Position numbers and translations under genes: made by a program. The notes under the pieces were generated by a model. That model was not told where the DNA came from and ran no database searches. It saw only the letters and a program-made list of their open reading frames with translations. This document shows positions 7,139-16,222 of a DNA stretch of 64,000 bases, piece by piece (position 1 is the stretch's first letter; every line of letters begins with the position of its first letter). The stretch is from Thermococcus sp. MAR1 (lineage in GTDB: Archaea; Methanobacteriota_B; Thermococci; Thermococcales; Thermococcaceae), in NCBI RefSeq assembly GCF_012027305.1, contig NZ_SNUF01000001.1, positions 868,001 to 932,000 on the forward strand, given 5' to 3'.

Positions 7139-8965
7139 ATGAAAAAGTACCTCGGCTTTGCTTTGGTGGCCCTTCTTCTGGCCGGTATGATAGGGTTCGC
7201 CTCCGTGCGTGCGGAGGACTTTCCAAGAAACGAAACCATATACACAGCCAACAGTGCACCTCCAACAAGTGCCAACCCCTTCCAGGGAGGAAACATAATA
7301 GGTATCGATGGTCTTGTTTTTGAGCCCCTCTTCATGCTGAACTTCATGACCACCGAGCTGAAGCCCTGGCTGGCTGAGTATGGAAAGTGGATTGACAGCA
7401 CGACCTTTGAGGTCAAGCTCCGTGAGGGTACCAAGTGGCAGGACGGAAAGCCGTTGACGGCTGAGGACGTTAAGTTCTCCTTCGAGTACTATGAGAAGCT
7501 CGGTCTCAAGAAGATCGAGGGGCTAAAGGAGATAAAGGTCGTTGACGACAGGACCGTGAGGTTCGTCTTCTCCGGCCAGCCCAACATCTGGGTATGGAGG
7601 AGCAACCTCTACACCACCCTTATCATCCCGAAGCATATTTTTGAGAACCTCGATCCAGAGAAGGTCAAGACCATGACCTTTACCGGGGACGAGAAGCAGT
7701 ATCTCATCGGTTCTGGAGCCTACAAGCTCAAGGAAGTCGTTCAGCAACAGAAGTCTATCCTCGAGAGGAACGAGGACTGGTGGGGGGCCAAGTACTTCAA
7801 CAAGCCCGCCGCTAAGTACATCATTCAGCTTTACATCTCAAGCAACGACCAGGCTGCCAACGCCTTCCTCAAGGGCGACCTCGATGTTGCCACCTACTAC
7901 CTGGACATAGCCGAGCTGAAGAAGCAGAACCCGAAGATAGTCAGCTGGCTTGACAGGGAACCCTACTTCCCGCCCGTTGTCCCTGTGGTTCTCTACTTCA
8001 ACACCGAAAGGCCGCCCATGAACATGCCCGCCTTCAGGAGGGCCATAGCCATGGCCATAAACCCGGAGCAGATAGTCAAGCAGGGACCGATAAGTGCAGT
8101 TCCAGACCAGACCCCGCTTGGTCCGATCATGGCCGGCTGGAAGAAGAAGATAGACGCCGATGGACTCATAAACGACTATGGCTGGAAGTATGGCGACCTT
8201 CAAGGGGCAATGAAGATACTCGACCAGCTCGGAATTAAGGACACCGACGGCGACGGATGGAGGGAGTACAACGGAAAGAACATAGAGCTCCACTTCGTGA
8301 CCTGTGCCGGCTGTTCTGACTGGATACAGGCCGGTGAGATAATAGCCAACCAGCTTAAGCCCCTCGGAATAAAGGTCGTTATAGACAAGGGAGACTGGAC
8401 CAACTTCTTCATGCAGAAGCTGAACACTGGCGACTTCGACCTGGCCCTCCACTGGGCCGGAACCTTCAAAGCGGACCCGTATAGCGTTTACCAGGCCCTG
8501 ATGTACTATCACAACGAAACCGATAAGGGCGCCGCAAACTTTGGCAACTACCACAACGAGAGGGTCAACGAACTACTTCAGAAGCTCTCGGCGACTCCCA
8601 ACGAGGACGAACAGGTGCAGTACCTTAAGGAGCTGACAGAGATATGGCTTAAGGACGTCCCGGCGGTTCCTGTTTACACCGGAACCGTCTTCTACGAGGC
8701 CAGCACACAGTACTGGAAGAACTGGCCCAACGAAAAGAACCCCTACGGCGTTCCGATATTCTGGCCCGGATTCGGAACGTGGGGAACGGCACTGGCGATG
8801 CTGGGTGTCCAGCCAGCCCAGACACCCACTCCAACTGAGAGCCCAACGGAAACCACTCCAAGCAGCAGTCCCACGACCACTGCCGGCGGCGGAGGAATCT
8901 GCGGACCGGCGGCGCTGATAGGGCTGACTGTAATACCGCTCCTTCTCTACCGGAGGAAGCGTTAA
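7139..8965 (+). CDS. ABC transporter solute-binding protein (peptide/oligosaccharide SBP_bac_5) with CGP-CTERM tail
   Basis: A 608-residue extracellular binding protein. It has an N-terminal signal peptide (MKKYLGFALVALLLAGMIGFASVRA), then an SBP family 5 domain (about 30-560; VEFSFEYYEKL-type region near 105 and NPEQIVKQGPIS near 315). A Thr/Ser/Pro linker (about 560-583) and a terminal CGP motif (C588) with a hydrophobic stretch and RRKR end follow. CGP-CTERM tails occur in Thermococcales surface proteins. The start at 7139 follows GAGGTGGG. It leads the importer operon and probably captures diacetylchitobiose or related oligosaccharides, judging by its neighbours. Confidence 0.9.
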   Translation: MKKYLGFALVALLLAGMIGFASVRAEDFPRNETIYTANSAPPTSANPFQGGNIIGIDGLVFEPLFMLNFMTTELKPWLAEYGKWIDSTTFEVKLREGTKWQDGKPLTAEDVKFSFEYYEKLGLKKIEGLKEIKVVDDRTVRFVFSGQPNIWVWRSNLYTTLIIPKHIFENLDPEKVKTMTFTGDEKQYLIGSGAYKLKEVVQQQKSILERNEDWWGAKYFNKPAAKYIIQLYISSNDQAANAFLKGDLDVATYYLDIAELKKQNPKIVSWLDREPYFPPVVPVVLYFNTERPPMNMPAFRRAIAMAINPEQIVKQGPISAVPDQTPLGPIMAGWKKKIDADGLINDYGWKYGDLQGAMKILDQLGIKDTDGDGWREYNGKNIELHFVTCAGCSDWIQAGEIIANQLKPLGIKVVIDKGDWTNFFMQKLNTGDFDLALHWAGTFKADPYSVYQALMYYHNETDKGAANFGNYHNERVNELLQKLSATPNEDEQVQYLKELTEIWLKDVPAVPVYTGTVFYEASTQYWKNWPNEKNPYGVPIFWPGFGTWGTALAMLGVQPAQTPTPTESPTETTPSSSPTTTAGGGGICGPAALIGLTVIPLLLYRRKR

Positions 8966-8966
8966 G

Positions 8967-8983
8967 TTCTTTTTCATTTTTTT
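8967..8983 (+). terminator. Oligo-T partial terminator between binding protein and permeases
   Basis: Two T-runs (CTTTTTC then ATTTTTTTG) directly follow the binding-protein stop, and the first permease follows within 43 bp without its own clear promoter. Such a leaky oligo-T stop would give more binding protein than permease, a common arrangement for ABC importers. Confidence 0.45.
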
Positions 8984-9007
8984 GTATGAGGTTCAGGAGG
9001 GCTGACG

Positions 9008-10000
9008 ATGGGGTTCAGGAAGTACCTCGCACAGAAGACTCTCGTCTATGGTGTTACTTTCCTCTTTGCGGTCACACTCAACTGGCTCCTGCCCAGGCTC
9101 ATGCCGGGCAATCCGATAGAAGCCATGATAGACTCAATACTTAACCTCGCGCCCGGAGAGCGGGAGATCCTAATCGAGTTTTATGAGGAGCTTTACGGCC
9201 TCAATGAGCCTCTCTGGAGGCAGTTTGTGAACTTCTGGGTGAGACTTTTCCACGGGGACCTTGGTTACAGTCTTCTCTACAAGGCTCCCGTGTGGGATCT
9301 AATCAGGCACGCCCTTCCCTATGATATAGCCATCCTCTTTCCGGCTATAGCTTTGAGCTGGCTGGTCGGAAACTGGCTGGGGGCCATCGCCGGCAAGAAC
9401 AGGAGATACGACAGGTACATGATGCCCCTCTTTTATTTCCTCGCGAGCATGCCCTACTTTTGGTTCGCCATGCTCCTCGTATACTTCATCGGGGTTAAAG
9501 CCGGCTGGCTCCCATACCAGGGCGCGTACGACCCCTCACTGGTGCCGAGCCTCTCATGGGAGTTCATAAAGAGCTTCTTCTCCCACTGGATTCTCCCATT
9601 CCTGAGCCTCTTCATCGTTATGATAGGCAGCTGGGCTATAGGAATGCGCAACATGATAATCTACGAGCTTGAAGCTGACTACGTGCGCTATCTCGAAGCC
9701 CTTGGAGCGAGCGAAAAGCTGATGACCAAGCACGCCTACAGGAACGCGATTTTGCCACAGGTTACCGGTTTAGCTTTACAGCTCGGCCTAATGGTGGCCG
9801 GAGCGATAGCCACGGAGATAGTCTTCAACTACCCGGGAATAGGAATACTCCTGATGAACGCTGCGCTTAGCCAAGACTACTTTCTCCTCCAGGGAGCGTT
9901 TCTAATGGTGGTCATCTCGGTTCTGGCTGCCAACTTTGTCATCGACATAGTTTACGCCTTCATAGACCCGCGCGTTAGGGCAAGCTACACGGAGGGTTAA
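9008..10000 (+). CDS. ABC transporter permease, DppB/OppB type
   Basis: A 330-residue inner-membrane permease with about six helices. N-terminal features include MPGNPIEAM (residues 32-40). The cytoplasmic EAA loop LEALGASEKLMTKHAYRNAILP (about 228-249) is the contact with the ATPase. It forms the translocation pore with the next gene. The ATG follows a purine-rich AGGAGGGCTGACG. It lies 3 bp upstream of the second permease. Substrate (chitooligosaccharide) is inferred from operon context, since the Dpp/Opp family also carries peptides. Confidence 0.92.
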   Translation: MGFRKYLAQKTLVYGVTFLFAVTLNWLLPRLMPGNPIEAMIDSILNLAPGEREILIEFYEELYGLNEPLWRQFVNFWVRLFHGDLGYSLLYKAPVWDLIRHALPYDIAILFPAIALSWLVGNWLGAIAGKNRRYDRYMMPLFYFLASMPYFWFAMLLVYFIGVKAGWLPYQGAYDPSLVPSLSWEFIKSFFSHWILPFLSLFIVMIGSWAIGMRNMIIYELEADYVRYLEALGASEKLMTKHAYRNAILPQVTGLALQLGLMVAGAIATEIVFNYPGIGILLMNAALSQDYFLLQGAFLMVVISVLAANFVIDIVYAFIDPRVRASYTEG

Positions 10001-10002
10001 GG

Positions 10003-10947
10003 ATGTCGAGGAGGGGCAGAATGAACACGGTAAAAATAGCCTTCAGGAACAGGAAATTCCAGTTTGGCTTCGGAATATTGCTGTTTTTTGTGCTGTTCGC
10101 GCTCATAGGCCCGATGCTCACGCCCTTCGCCGGGGATGGTCTTTACTACGAGAAGCTCCCGGGTACGGAGATGGAGATAGCCACGTACTCTACGAAAACA
10201 CTGCCGCCGCTGACAAACGAGACGTTGGTTACATACACCGGCAGGGAAGTTCACGTAATTCACATCCTTGGAACGGACAAGCTCGGAAAGGACGTTTACG
10301 CCCAGCTAGTCTATGGTCTCCGGACAAGTCTCTGGGTGGCGGTTTTGGCAGCGGTAATCGGAACCGCCTTCGGGATAACGATAGGCTTCGTCGCCGGTTA
10401 CCGGGGCGGTCTAACCGACGAGCTGCTCATGATGTTCGTGAACATAATGCTGGTCATACCATCGATAGTGCTCCTTATCCTCGTCGCGGCGTATCTGGAG
10501 GCGAGAAGCCCTGAGGTTCAGGCACTCATCATAGGCCTCACTGGATGGCCCTGGGTGGCAAGAGCCGTCCGCTCGCAGACTCTCTCGCTGAAGAACCGGG
10601 AGTTCGTGAACCTCGCGAGGATAGTTGGTCTCAGTGACATCAGAATTATCTTCGAGGAGATAATGCCCAACATGATTTCCTACATCTTCATGGTCGGAAT
10701 CCTCCAGTTCAGCGGGGCAATACTGGCAAGCGCGACCCTTGACTTCATAGGCCTCGGCCCGACAACGGCCGTATCTCTGGGGACGATACTCCAGAAAGCG
10801 ATAGCCCACAACGCCCTCCAGTTCGGCTGGTGGTGGTGGTTCATTCCGCCCGGGCTGATAATCACCCTCATCATCACAGCGTTGTTCTTTGTCAACCTGG
10901 GAATGGAGGAGGTATTCAACCCGAGGCTCAGGAGGGGAGGGGAATGA
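10003..10947 (+). CDS. ABC transporter permease, DppC/OppC type
   Basis: A 314-residue permease with an N-terminal helix, a short extracytoplasmic domain containing the HILGTDKLGKDVYAQLVYG signature (about residues 87-105), and about five further helices. The EAA loop is near LARIVGLSDIRIIFEEIMPN (about 205-224). GGAGGGTTAAGG precedes the start. Its stop overlaps the next ATPase start, which shows tight coupling. It partners the DppB-type permease above. Confidence 0.92.
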   Translation: MSRRGRMNTVKIAFRNRKFQFGFGILLFFVLFALIGPMLTPFAGDGLYYEKLPGTEMEIATYSTKTLPPLTNETLVTYTGREVHVIHILGTDKLGKDVYAQLVYGLRTSLWVAVLAAVIGTAFGITIGFVAGYRGGLTDELLMMFVNIMLVIPSIVLLILVAAYLEARSPEVQALIIGLTGWPWVARAVRSQTLSLKNREFVNLARIVGLSDIRIIFEEIMPNMISYIFMVGILQFSGAILASATLDFIGLGPTTAVSLGTILQKAIAHNALQFGWWWWFIPPGLIITLIITALFFVNLGMEEVFNPRLRRGGE

Positions 10948-11915
10948 ACCTGCTGGAAGTCAGGGATCTCAGGATCTATTACAACACTCCCATCGGCAGG
11001 GTAAAGGCCGTTGACGGTGTCAGCTTCGAGGTCAAGGAGGGAGAGGTCTTCGGCATAGCCGGAGAGAGTGGCTGCGGAAAGTCGACGCTCGTACACTCCC
11101 TCATACTGAGAAAACCGCCCATGCTCCACGCCGGCGGTGAGGCACTTTTCAAGGGACAAGACCTGATGAAACTCAGCGAGGAGGAAGCCAGAAGAATCCG
11201 CTACACAGAGCTCTCGATAATCCCCCAGTACGCGATGAACGCCCTGAACCCGACGAAGAAAATCAAGGACATCGTCTGGGACCTCGCTAAGGAACACGGA
11301 TACACCGACAGGGGAAAAGTTGAGGAACTCCTCCGTGAGAGGCTGGGGATGGTCAAGCTCAGCGAGAAGGTAGCGGATATGTACCCCGTCGAGCTGAGCG
11401 GTGGCATGAGACAGCGCGCTACGATGGTAGTCTCAACCCTTCTAAACCCCGACTTGCTCATAGCCGATGAAATAACCTCCGCGCTTGACGTCACGACGCA
11501 GAGGGTCGTCATAGAACTCCTCCACCACTTCATGAAAGAGGGAATCGTTAAGTCCATCATCTTCGTCACCCACGATTTGGCCATCCTCGACAAAATAGCC
11601 GACAGGATAATGATAATGTACGCGGGGAAAGTGGCTGAAATTGGCCCGACCAATGAGGTAATAAACAACCCTGCCCACCCGTATACCAGACTCCTCCTCA
11701 ACTCCCTGCCGAGGATGGGCGTGCAGTACAAGCGACAGAAGCTGAGTGGCATTCCTGGCTACCCAATAAGCCTCCTCAACCCGCCGAGGGGCTGCCGCTT
11801 CTACACCCGCTGTCCCAACGTGATGGAGCAGTGCAGCGAGATTGAGCCGAAACTGACCGAGGTAGGACCGGAACACTACGCGGCCTGCCATCTCCTTGGG
11901 GGTGATGAGCAATGA
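10944..11915 (+). CDS. ABC transporter ATP-binding protein, DppD/OppD type
   Basis: A 323-residue ATPase. Visible elements are Walker A GESGCGKST (about residues 38-46), signature LSGGMRQRA (about 151-159), Walker B LLIADEITSALD and the H-loop VTHD. The C-terminal oligopeptide-transporter extension has cysteines (GCRFYTRCPNVMEQC) that in relatives hold a 4Fe-4S cluster. The ATG at 10944 overlaps the permease stop; a longer upstream reading is a frame extension. It powers uptake together with the DppF-type ATPase. Confidence 0.92.
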   Translation: MNLLEVRDLRIYYNTPIGRVKAVDGVSFEVKEGEVFGIAGESGCGKSTLVHSLILRKPPMLHAGGEALFKGQDLMKLSEEEARRIRYTELSIIPQYAMNALNPTKKIKDIVWDLAKEHGYTDRGKVEELLRERLGMVKLSEKVADMYPVELSGGMRQRATMVVSTLLNPDLLIADEITSALDVTTQRVVIELLHHFMKEGIVKSIIFVTHDLAILDKIADRIMIMYAGKVAEIGPTNEVINNPAHPYTRLLLNSLPRMGVQYKRQKLSGIPGYPISLLNPPRGCRFYTRCPNVMEQCSEIEPKLTEVGPEHYAACHLLGGDEQ

Positions 11916-12874
11916 CCCTTCTCGAAGTCCAGAACCTAACCAAGGTGTTCACCTCCGGCCTCATTGGGGGCTTTGAAATCCGCGCCGTCGATGATGTCAG
12001 TTTCTCGATGAGAGAGGGAGAGATAGTCTCTCTCGTGGGCGAGAGCGGAAGCGGGAAAACCACCGTTGGAAAGCTCATCCTCAGGCTCCTCAAGCCGACC
12101 TCCGGAAGGATACTCTTCGAGGGAGAGGACATAACGGGCTTTGACAAGAGGAAGCTGCGCACCTACTACTACCGCCAGGTACAGGCAGTCTTCCAGGACC
12201 CCTTCGCTAGCTTCAACCCCCTCCACGAGATAGACAGGGCGTTCGACCTGGTCTTTCGTTCGTTCCTCCCAGAGGTAGGCAGAGACGAAAGGGAAAGAAT
12301 GATAGACGACGCCCTCAGCCAGGTTGGCCTCAACCCGGCGGAAGTTCGGGGCAAGTATCCCCACCAGCTCAGCGGCGGGCAGCTTCAGAGAATCCTCATA
12401 GCGAGGGCCCTTCTCGTGAAGCCAAAGCTCCTCATAGCGGATGAAGCCGTCTCGATGCTTGACGCGAGCACTAGAATAGACGTCCTCAACCTCCTTGGAG
12501 AATTCAGGGACAGGTATGGCACCTCAGTCCTCTTTGTCACCCACGACTTGGCTTTGGGCTACTACATCAGCGACTCGACGATAATCATGTACAGGGGAAC
12601 CATCGTCGAGATGGGTGATACCGAGAAGGTCTTCCACAACCCGCTCCACCCCTACACCCAGATGCTCCTTGAGAGCGTTCCCGACCTGAACGTGAAGTGG
12701 GAGTTCAGGGGAATCGAACCTGAGAAAGAGGAGCGCGGCATCTACGAGATAGCCGGCTGTCGCTACGCGCCGAGGTGCCCGAAGGCCATGGAGAAGTGCT
12801 TCAAAGTCCGTCCAGAGCTTCGCGAGGTTGAGAAGAACCACTGGGTTGCCTGCCACCTTTACGGGGGTGATTAA
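11912..12874 (+). CDS. ABC transporter ATP-binding protein, DppF/OppF type
   Basis: A 320-residue ATPase with Walker A GESGSGKTT (about residues 43-51), signature LSGGQLQRI (about 151-159), Walker B LLIADEAVSMLD and H-loop VTHD. The C-terminal cysteine-rich segment (GCRYAPRCPKAMEKC) matches the oligopeptide-ABC tail. It overlaps the DppD-type gene by 4 bp and abuts glmD with no gap, so transporter and catabolic genes are one operon. Confidence 0.92.
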   Translation: MTLLEVQNLTKVFTSGLIGGFEIRAVDDVSFSMREGEIVSLVGESGSGKTTVGKLILRLLKPTSGRILFEGEDITGFDKRKLRTYYYRQVQAVFQDPFASFNPLHEIDRAFDLVFRSFLPEVGRDERERMIDDALSQVGLNPAEVRGKYPHQLSGGQLQRILIARALLVKPKLLIADEAVSMLDASTRIDVLNLLGEFRDRYGTSVLFVTHDLALGYYISDSTIIMYRGTIVEMGDTEKVFHNPLHPYTQMLLESVPDLNVKWEFRGIEPEKEERGIYEIAGCRYAPRCPKAMEKCFKVRPELREVEKNHWVACHLYGGD

Positions 12875-13855
12875 ATGCACGCAACTCTGAGGGAGATACT
12901 AAAGACCCCTGAGGGCATAATCAGGGCTCAGAAGGCCTTTGAGGAGTTCGTAACGGTTCATGACTTCCGGTTACCGAGAGAGGTAGTTTACACGGGCTGT
13001 GGCAGTTCACATTTTCTGGCAAAGCCGCTGGCCATGGCAACCACCCGCCTTGGGGGCAGGGGGTTCAGCGCCCCCTGCTCCGAACTTCTCTATTCGAGGG
13101 AGTGGTATCCGATAGGAAAGCCGGGGCTTCTCGTGGCGATATCTCGCTCCGGCGAGACGACCGAGGCGGTGAAAGCTCTTAACGCCTTGAACGTTCCAGG
13201 GTTCGCGCTCACGGCCTACGAGAGCACGCTCTCAAAGAAAGCCGATTACGCGCTAGTAGTCCCCACCCACGAGGAGAGCGTCGTCATGACGCACTCGTTC
13301 ACGGCCTTCTACTTCTCGTTCATTCAGCTTCTCCTCAGTTCATACGGAAGGGAAACCCACGACGCTAAAACTGTCTCGTCGCTAACTAAGGACGTCCTGG
13401 GGAGCAAGGGGTACATCAGGGAAATCGTCAAGGGCTTTGACTTCCGGAACGTCATCTTCCTCGGCTCGGGAATACTCTATCCGGTAGCGCTTGAGGCCAT
13501 GCTCAAAATGAAGGAGATGGCCCTCTTCTGGAGTGAAGCGTATCAAACCTTTGAGGTCAGGCACGGCTTCAAGTCCATAGCCGACAATGGAACTTTAGTT
13601 GTCCTCCTCGTGAACGAGCCCTTCGACTGGCACGAGAAGCTCACGAAAGAGTTCAAAAGCCAGGGTGCAAGGGTTCTCACCGTCGGAAGGCGCGATACCG
13701 GGGCGGACTACTTCATCGAAGTTCCCGCGCTCGACGAAATCCTCAGCCCTGTCCTGCACCTCCCGGTAATCCAGCTCCTGGCTTATTACAAGGCCATTGA
13801 GCGCGGACTCGATCCAGACAGGCCCAGGTTTCTGAGCAAGGTCGTCAAGTGGTGA
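12875..13855 (+). CDS. glmD: Glucosamine-6-phosphate deaminase, SIS-domain type
   Basis: A 326-residue protein with two SIS (sugar isomerase) domains: [13 protein letters not shown] (about residues 42-54) with SRSGETTEA (about 90-98), and [21 protein letters not shown] (about 194-214). It resembles the GlmS isomerase half without the glutaminase domain. The T. kodakarensis homologue deaminates glucosamine-6-phosphate to fructose-6-phosphate. It starts immediately after the ABC ATPase stop and runs into glmA, which fits a role in the last step of chitobiose catabolism. A kinase for glucosamine is not in the window. Confidence 0.9.
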   Translation: MHATLREILKTPEGIIRAQKAFEEFVTVHDFRLPREVVYTGCGSSHFLAKPLAMATTRLGGRGFSAPCSELLYSREWYPIGKPGLLVAISRSGETTEAVKALNALNVPGFALTAYESTLSKKADYALVVPTHEESVVMTHSFTAFYFSFIQLLLSSYGRETHDAKTVSSLTKDVLGSKGYIREIVKGFDFRNVIFLGSGILYPVALEAMLKMKEMALFWSEAYQTFEVRHGFKSIADNGTLVVLLVNEPFDWHEKLTKEFKSQGARVLTVGRRDTGADYFIEVPALDEILSPVLHLPVIQLLAYYKAIERGLDPDRPRFLSKVVKW

Positions 13856-13860
13856 TTGCT

Positions 13861-16209
13861 ATGAAGGTTGGCCACGATGGAAAGGTGTATTACCTTGATG
13901 GGGAGCCTTTTATCGTCTACGGCGGAACGCTCCAGTTCTTCCGCGTTCCCAAGAGATACTGGCGAGATAGGCTGGAAAAGATGAGGAGGCACGGCCTCAA
14001 CACGGTAGATACCTACGTCGCCTGGAACTGGCACGAGCCGGAGCCTGGAAAGTTTGACTTCACGGGTGAAACAAGGGCCGAGAGAGACTTGGTTGGCTTC
14101 CTTGAGCTTGCAGAGGGGCTCGGCTTCAAGGTCATCATCAGGCCCGGCCCCTACATCTGCGGCGAGTGGAGGAACGGCGGAATCCCCGACTGGCTCATCA
14201 GAGAACACCCTGAGATACTCGCCAGGGGACCGAACGGGCCCCTGCCTGGGGACATCTATTATCCCCCGATAACATACCTCCATCCCACTTACCTGGGGGC
14301 CGTCTCAAAGTGGTATGAGGCAGTTCTGCCGGTAATCCGGGACTACCTCTACACCAACGGCGGGTCGATAATAAGCGTCTCCATAGACGACGAGCCCTCC
14401 TACTGGGAGACCATCTTCCAGCCCTTTTTGACGGACTACAACGAGATAATAACCCGTCCCGGAGGCCTCTGGGAGGAGTGGCTTCGCTCGAACTACTCCC
14501 TCGACGAGCTGAGCGAGCGCTACGGAACGCCTATAAGTGATTACTCCGAGGTTTATGCGCCGGCGAGCGAGAACGAACCGTTGCCGAAGATACTCGACTG
14601 GCACCACTTCAAGATTTGGATGACCAACCGCTACGTTGAGAGGCTTTACCATCACATGAAACGCTACGTTGACGTCCCGATAAGCATACTCGACCCATAC
14701 CTGCTTCTCTCTGCCTGGAGGCATTTCTACCGCTACGTTAGGGAGAATAACCTCAATATCCACCTCTGGACCGAGTTCTGGTACTCCTTCTACCGCTCCT
14801 TCGACTTTAAGGAGGATAAGCTGGGCCACATCTATTACAAGACCGGAATCTACCGCTTCTACCAGGAGAGACTCGGAACGCCGCCTCTGAGCATAGAGAC
14901 CCAGGTCTCCTTAGCTCATACAATCGAGCCGGACGAGGCCGAGCACCTTTATGCCCTCATCGCCTCCCTCGGAATCCACAACATCAACTACTACCTCTAC
15001 GTCGGCGGTGAAAATCCGAAGGGCTACGAGTCCCACAACGGAATCACTTGGGACGTATACTCGCCGATAGGCCTCGATGGAAGCGAAAGGCCCCACGTTG
15101 AGCCGATAAAGTGGCTCGGCGAGTTCATTCTCAACAACCCGGACTTCGTTAATTCCGAGCTCAGGCCGAGGGTTGCCTTCGGAACCTACGAGCCCTACGA
15201 AGCTCTCTCGCTGTTTGACCTCAGGAAGAACCTTACGGAAAGCGTAAACCTCAACGAGTACATCCTAGGGGAAAGGGGACTTCTGACTCTCCTCGCCATG
15301 AGCAACGTTCCCTTCGACGTTCTTGACCTTGAGGAGGCGAGCGTTGAGGAAATGTTGAGATACGGTCAGCTCTGGGTTTACAGTCTCGACTTCATGGGCA
15401 GGAAAGTCCAGGACAAGCTCGCTGAATTCGTTGCCAGAGGCGGGAACCTCGTAATCCTGCCGATGCTTCCCTACCTTGACGAGAACATGAAGCCCTATTC
15501 GGCCTTGGCCGAGTTCCTCGGCGTCGAGGTTGAAAGGGCGAAAGCGAGGGACAATCCCAGGTTGATTCAGTTCACGAGCGTTTCTTCGGAGGGAATAGAC
15601 AGGATGCTCGTCAGGAACACGGTCAGGGGAGTTAGGGGAGGAGAACCCTTTGTCTTCCACTACGGCAGGCCGGTTGGGACGTTCGTGAGGAGGGGAAAGG
15701 GAAGTGCAATCGTTCTCGGCTTCAGGTTGCAGTACTACAGCAGCCACCACGACCTCCACAGGAAGTTCGTGGAGGAGATTCTGGCAATGCAGAACGTTGG
15801 AAGGGACTTCGAGGTAACCGAGGGGGACATAATAGCGCTCCCGCGTGGCAACTACCTCGTCCTTCTCAACCCGAGGGGCCACAGGGTCTTTGGAAAGGTC
15901 AAGTACAGGGGCGTTGAGGTTCCAAAGCTCCTCGACGGAATAGAGATGAGAAAGCGCGGTGCCCTCTTCCTGCCCTTTGGGGTCAGATACGGCAAAGTCG
16001 AGGTCGTCTACTCCACGGCGACTGTCCTGGGCTGGGATGGCTCGATGCTCCGCCTCCGCAACCACCTCTCCGGCTTAAGTGAGGTGGCACTGAGGAACGT
16101 TGAGGACGTCAGGGTAATCGGTGGCAAAATCGTGGACGAATCGCTCTCAGACGGTGTTCTTATCATCGTGATTGAGCACGAGCCCGGAAACTTTGAGGTG
16201 GAGTTCTGA
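13861..16209 (+). CDS. glmA: Exo-beta-D-glucosaminidase (GH35)
   Basis: A 782-residue GH35-type enzyme. The N-terminal TIM barrel holds a catalytic acid/base E178 (SIDDEPS) and nucleophile E346 (LSIETQVS), one residue offset from E179 and E347 reported for T. kodakarensis GlmA. Further beta domains follow to the C-terminus. It removes glucosamine from the non-reducing end of chitosan oligomers made by Dac. GTG codons at 13849 and 13852 could start it, but the ATG at 13861 follows GGTGATTGCT and is preferred. The start overlaps or abuts the glmD stop. It is the last gene of the operon and faces trm1. Confidence 0.93.
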   Translation: MKVGHDGKVYYLDGEPFIVYGGTLQFFRVPKRYWRDRLEKMRRHGLNTVDTYVAWNWHEPEPGKFDFTGETRAERDLVGFLELAEGLGFKVIIRPGPYICGEWRNGGIPDWLIREHPEILARGPNGPLPGDIYYPPITYLHPTYLGAVSKWYEAVLPVIRDYLYTNGGSIISVSIDDEPSYWETIFQPFLTDYNEIITRPGGLWEEWLRSNYSLDELSERYGTPISDYSEVYAPASENEPLPKILDWHHFKIWMTNRYVERLYHHMKRYVDVPISILDPYLLLSAWRHFYRYVRENNLNIHLWTEFWYSFYRSFDFKEDKLGHIYYKTGIYRFYQERLGTPPLSIETQVSLAHTIEPDEAEHLYALIASLGIHNINYYLYVGGENPKGYESHNGITWDVYSPIGLDGSERPHVEPIKWLGEFILNNPDFVNSELRPRVAFGTYEPYEALSLFDLRKNLTESVNLNEYILGERGLLTLLAMSNVPFDVLDLEEASVEEMLRYGQLWVYSLDFMGRKVQDKLAEFVARGGNLVILPMLPYLDENMKPYSALAEFLGVEVERAKARDNPRLIQFTSVSSEGIDRMLVRNTVRGVRGGEPFVFHYGRPVGTFVRRGKGSAIVLGFRLQYYSSHHDLHRKFVEEILAMQNVGRDFEVTEGDIIALPRGNYLVLLNPRGHRVFGKVKYRGVEVPKLLDGIEMRKRGALFLPFGVRYGKVEVVYSTATVLGWDGSMLRLRNHLSGLSEVALRNVEDVRVIGGKIVDESLSDGVLIIVIEHEPGNFEVEF

Positions 16210-16222
16210 TTCCACGCCTCCT

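Noticed and set aside
7838-8554. 238-codon frame antisense to the binding-protein gene
   Set aside because: Shadow frame: no ribosome binding site, no domain, and it lies wholly within an intact conserved gene.
15265-16065. 266-codon frame antisense to glmA
   Set aside because: Shadow frame of a conserved GH35 gene with no independent support.
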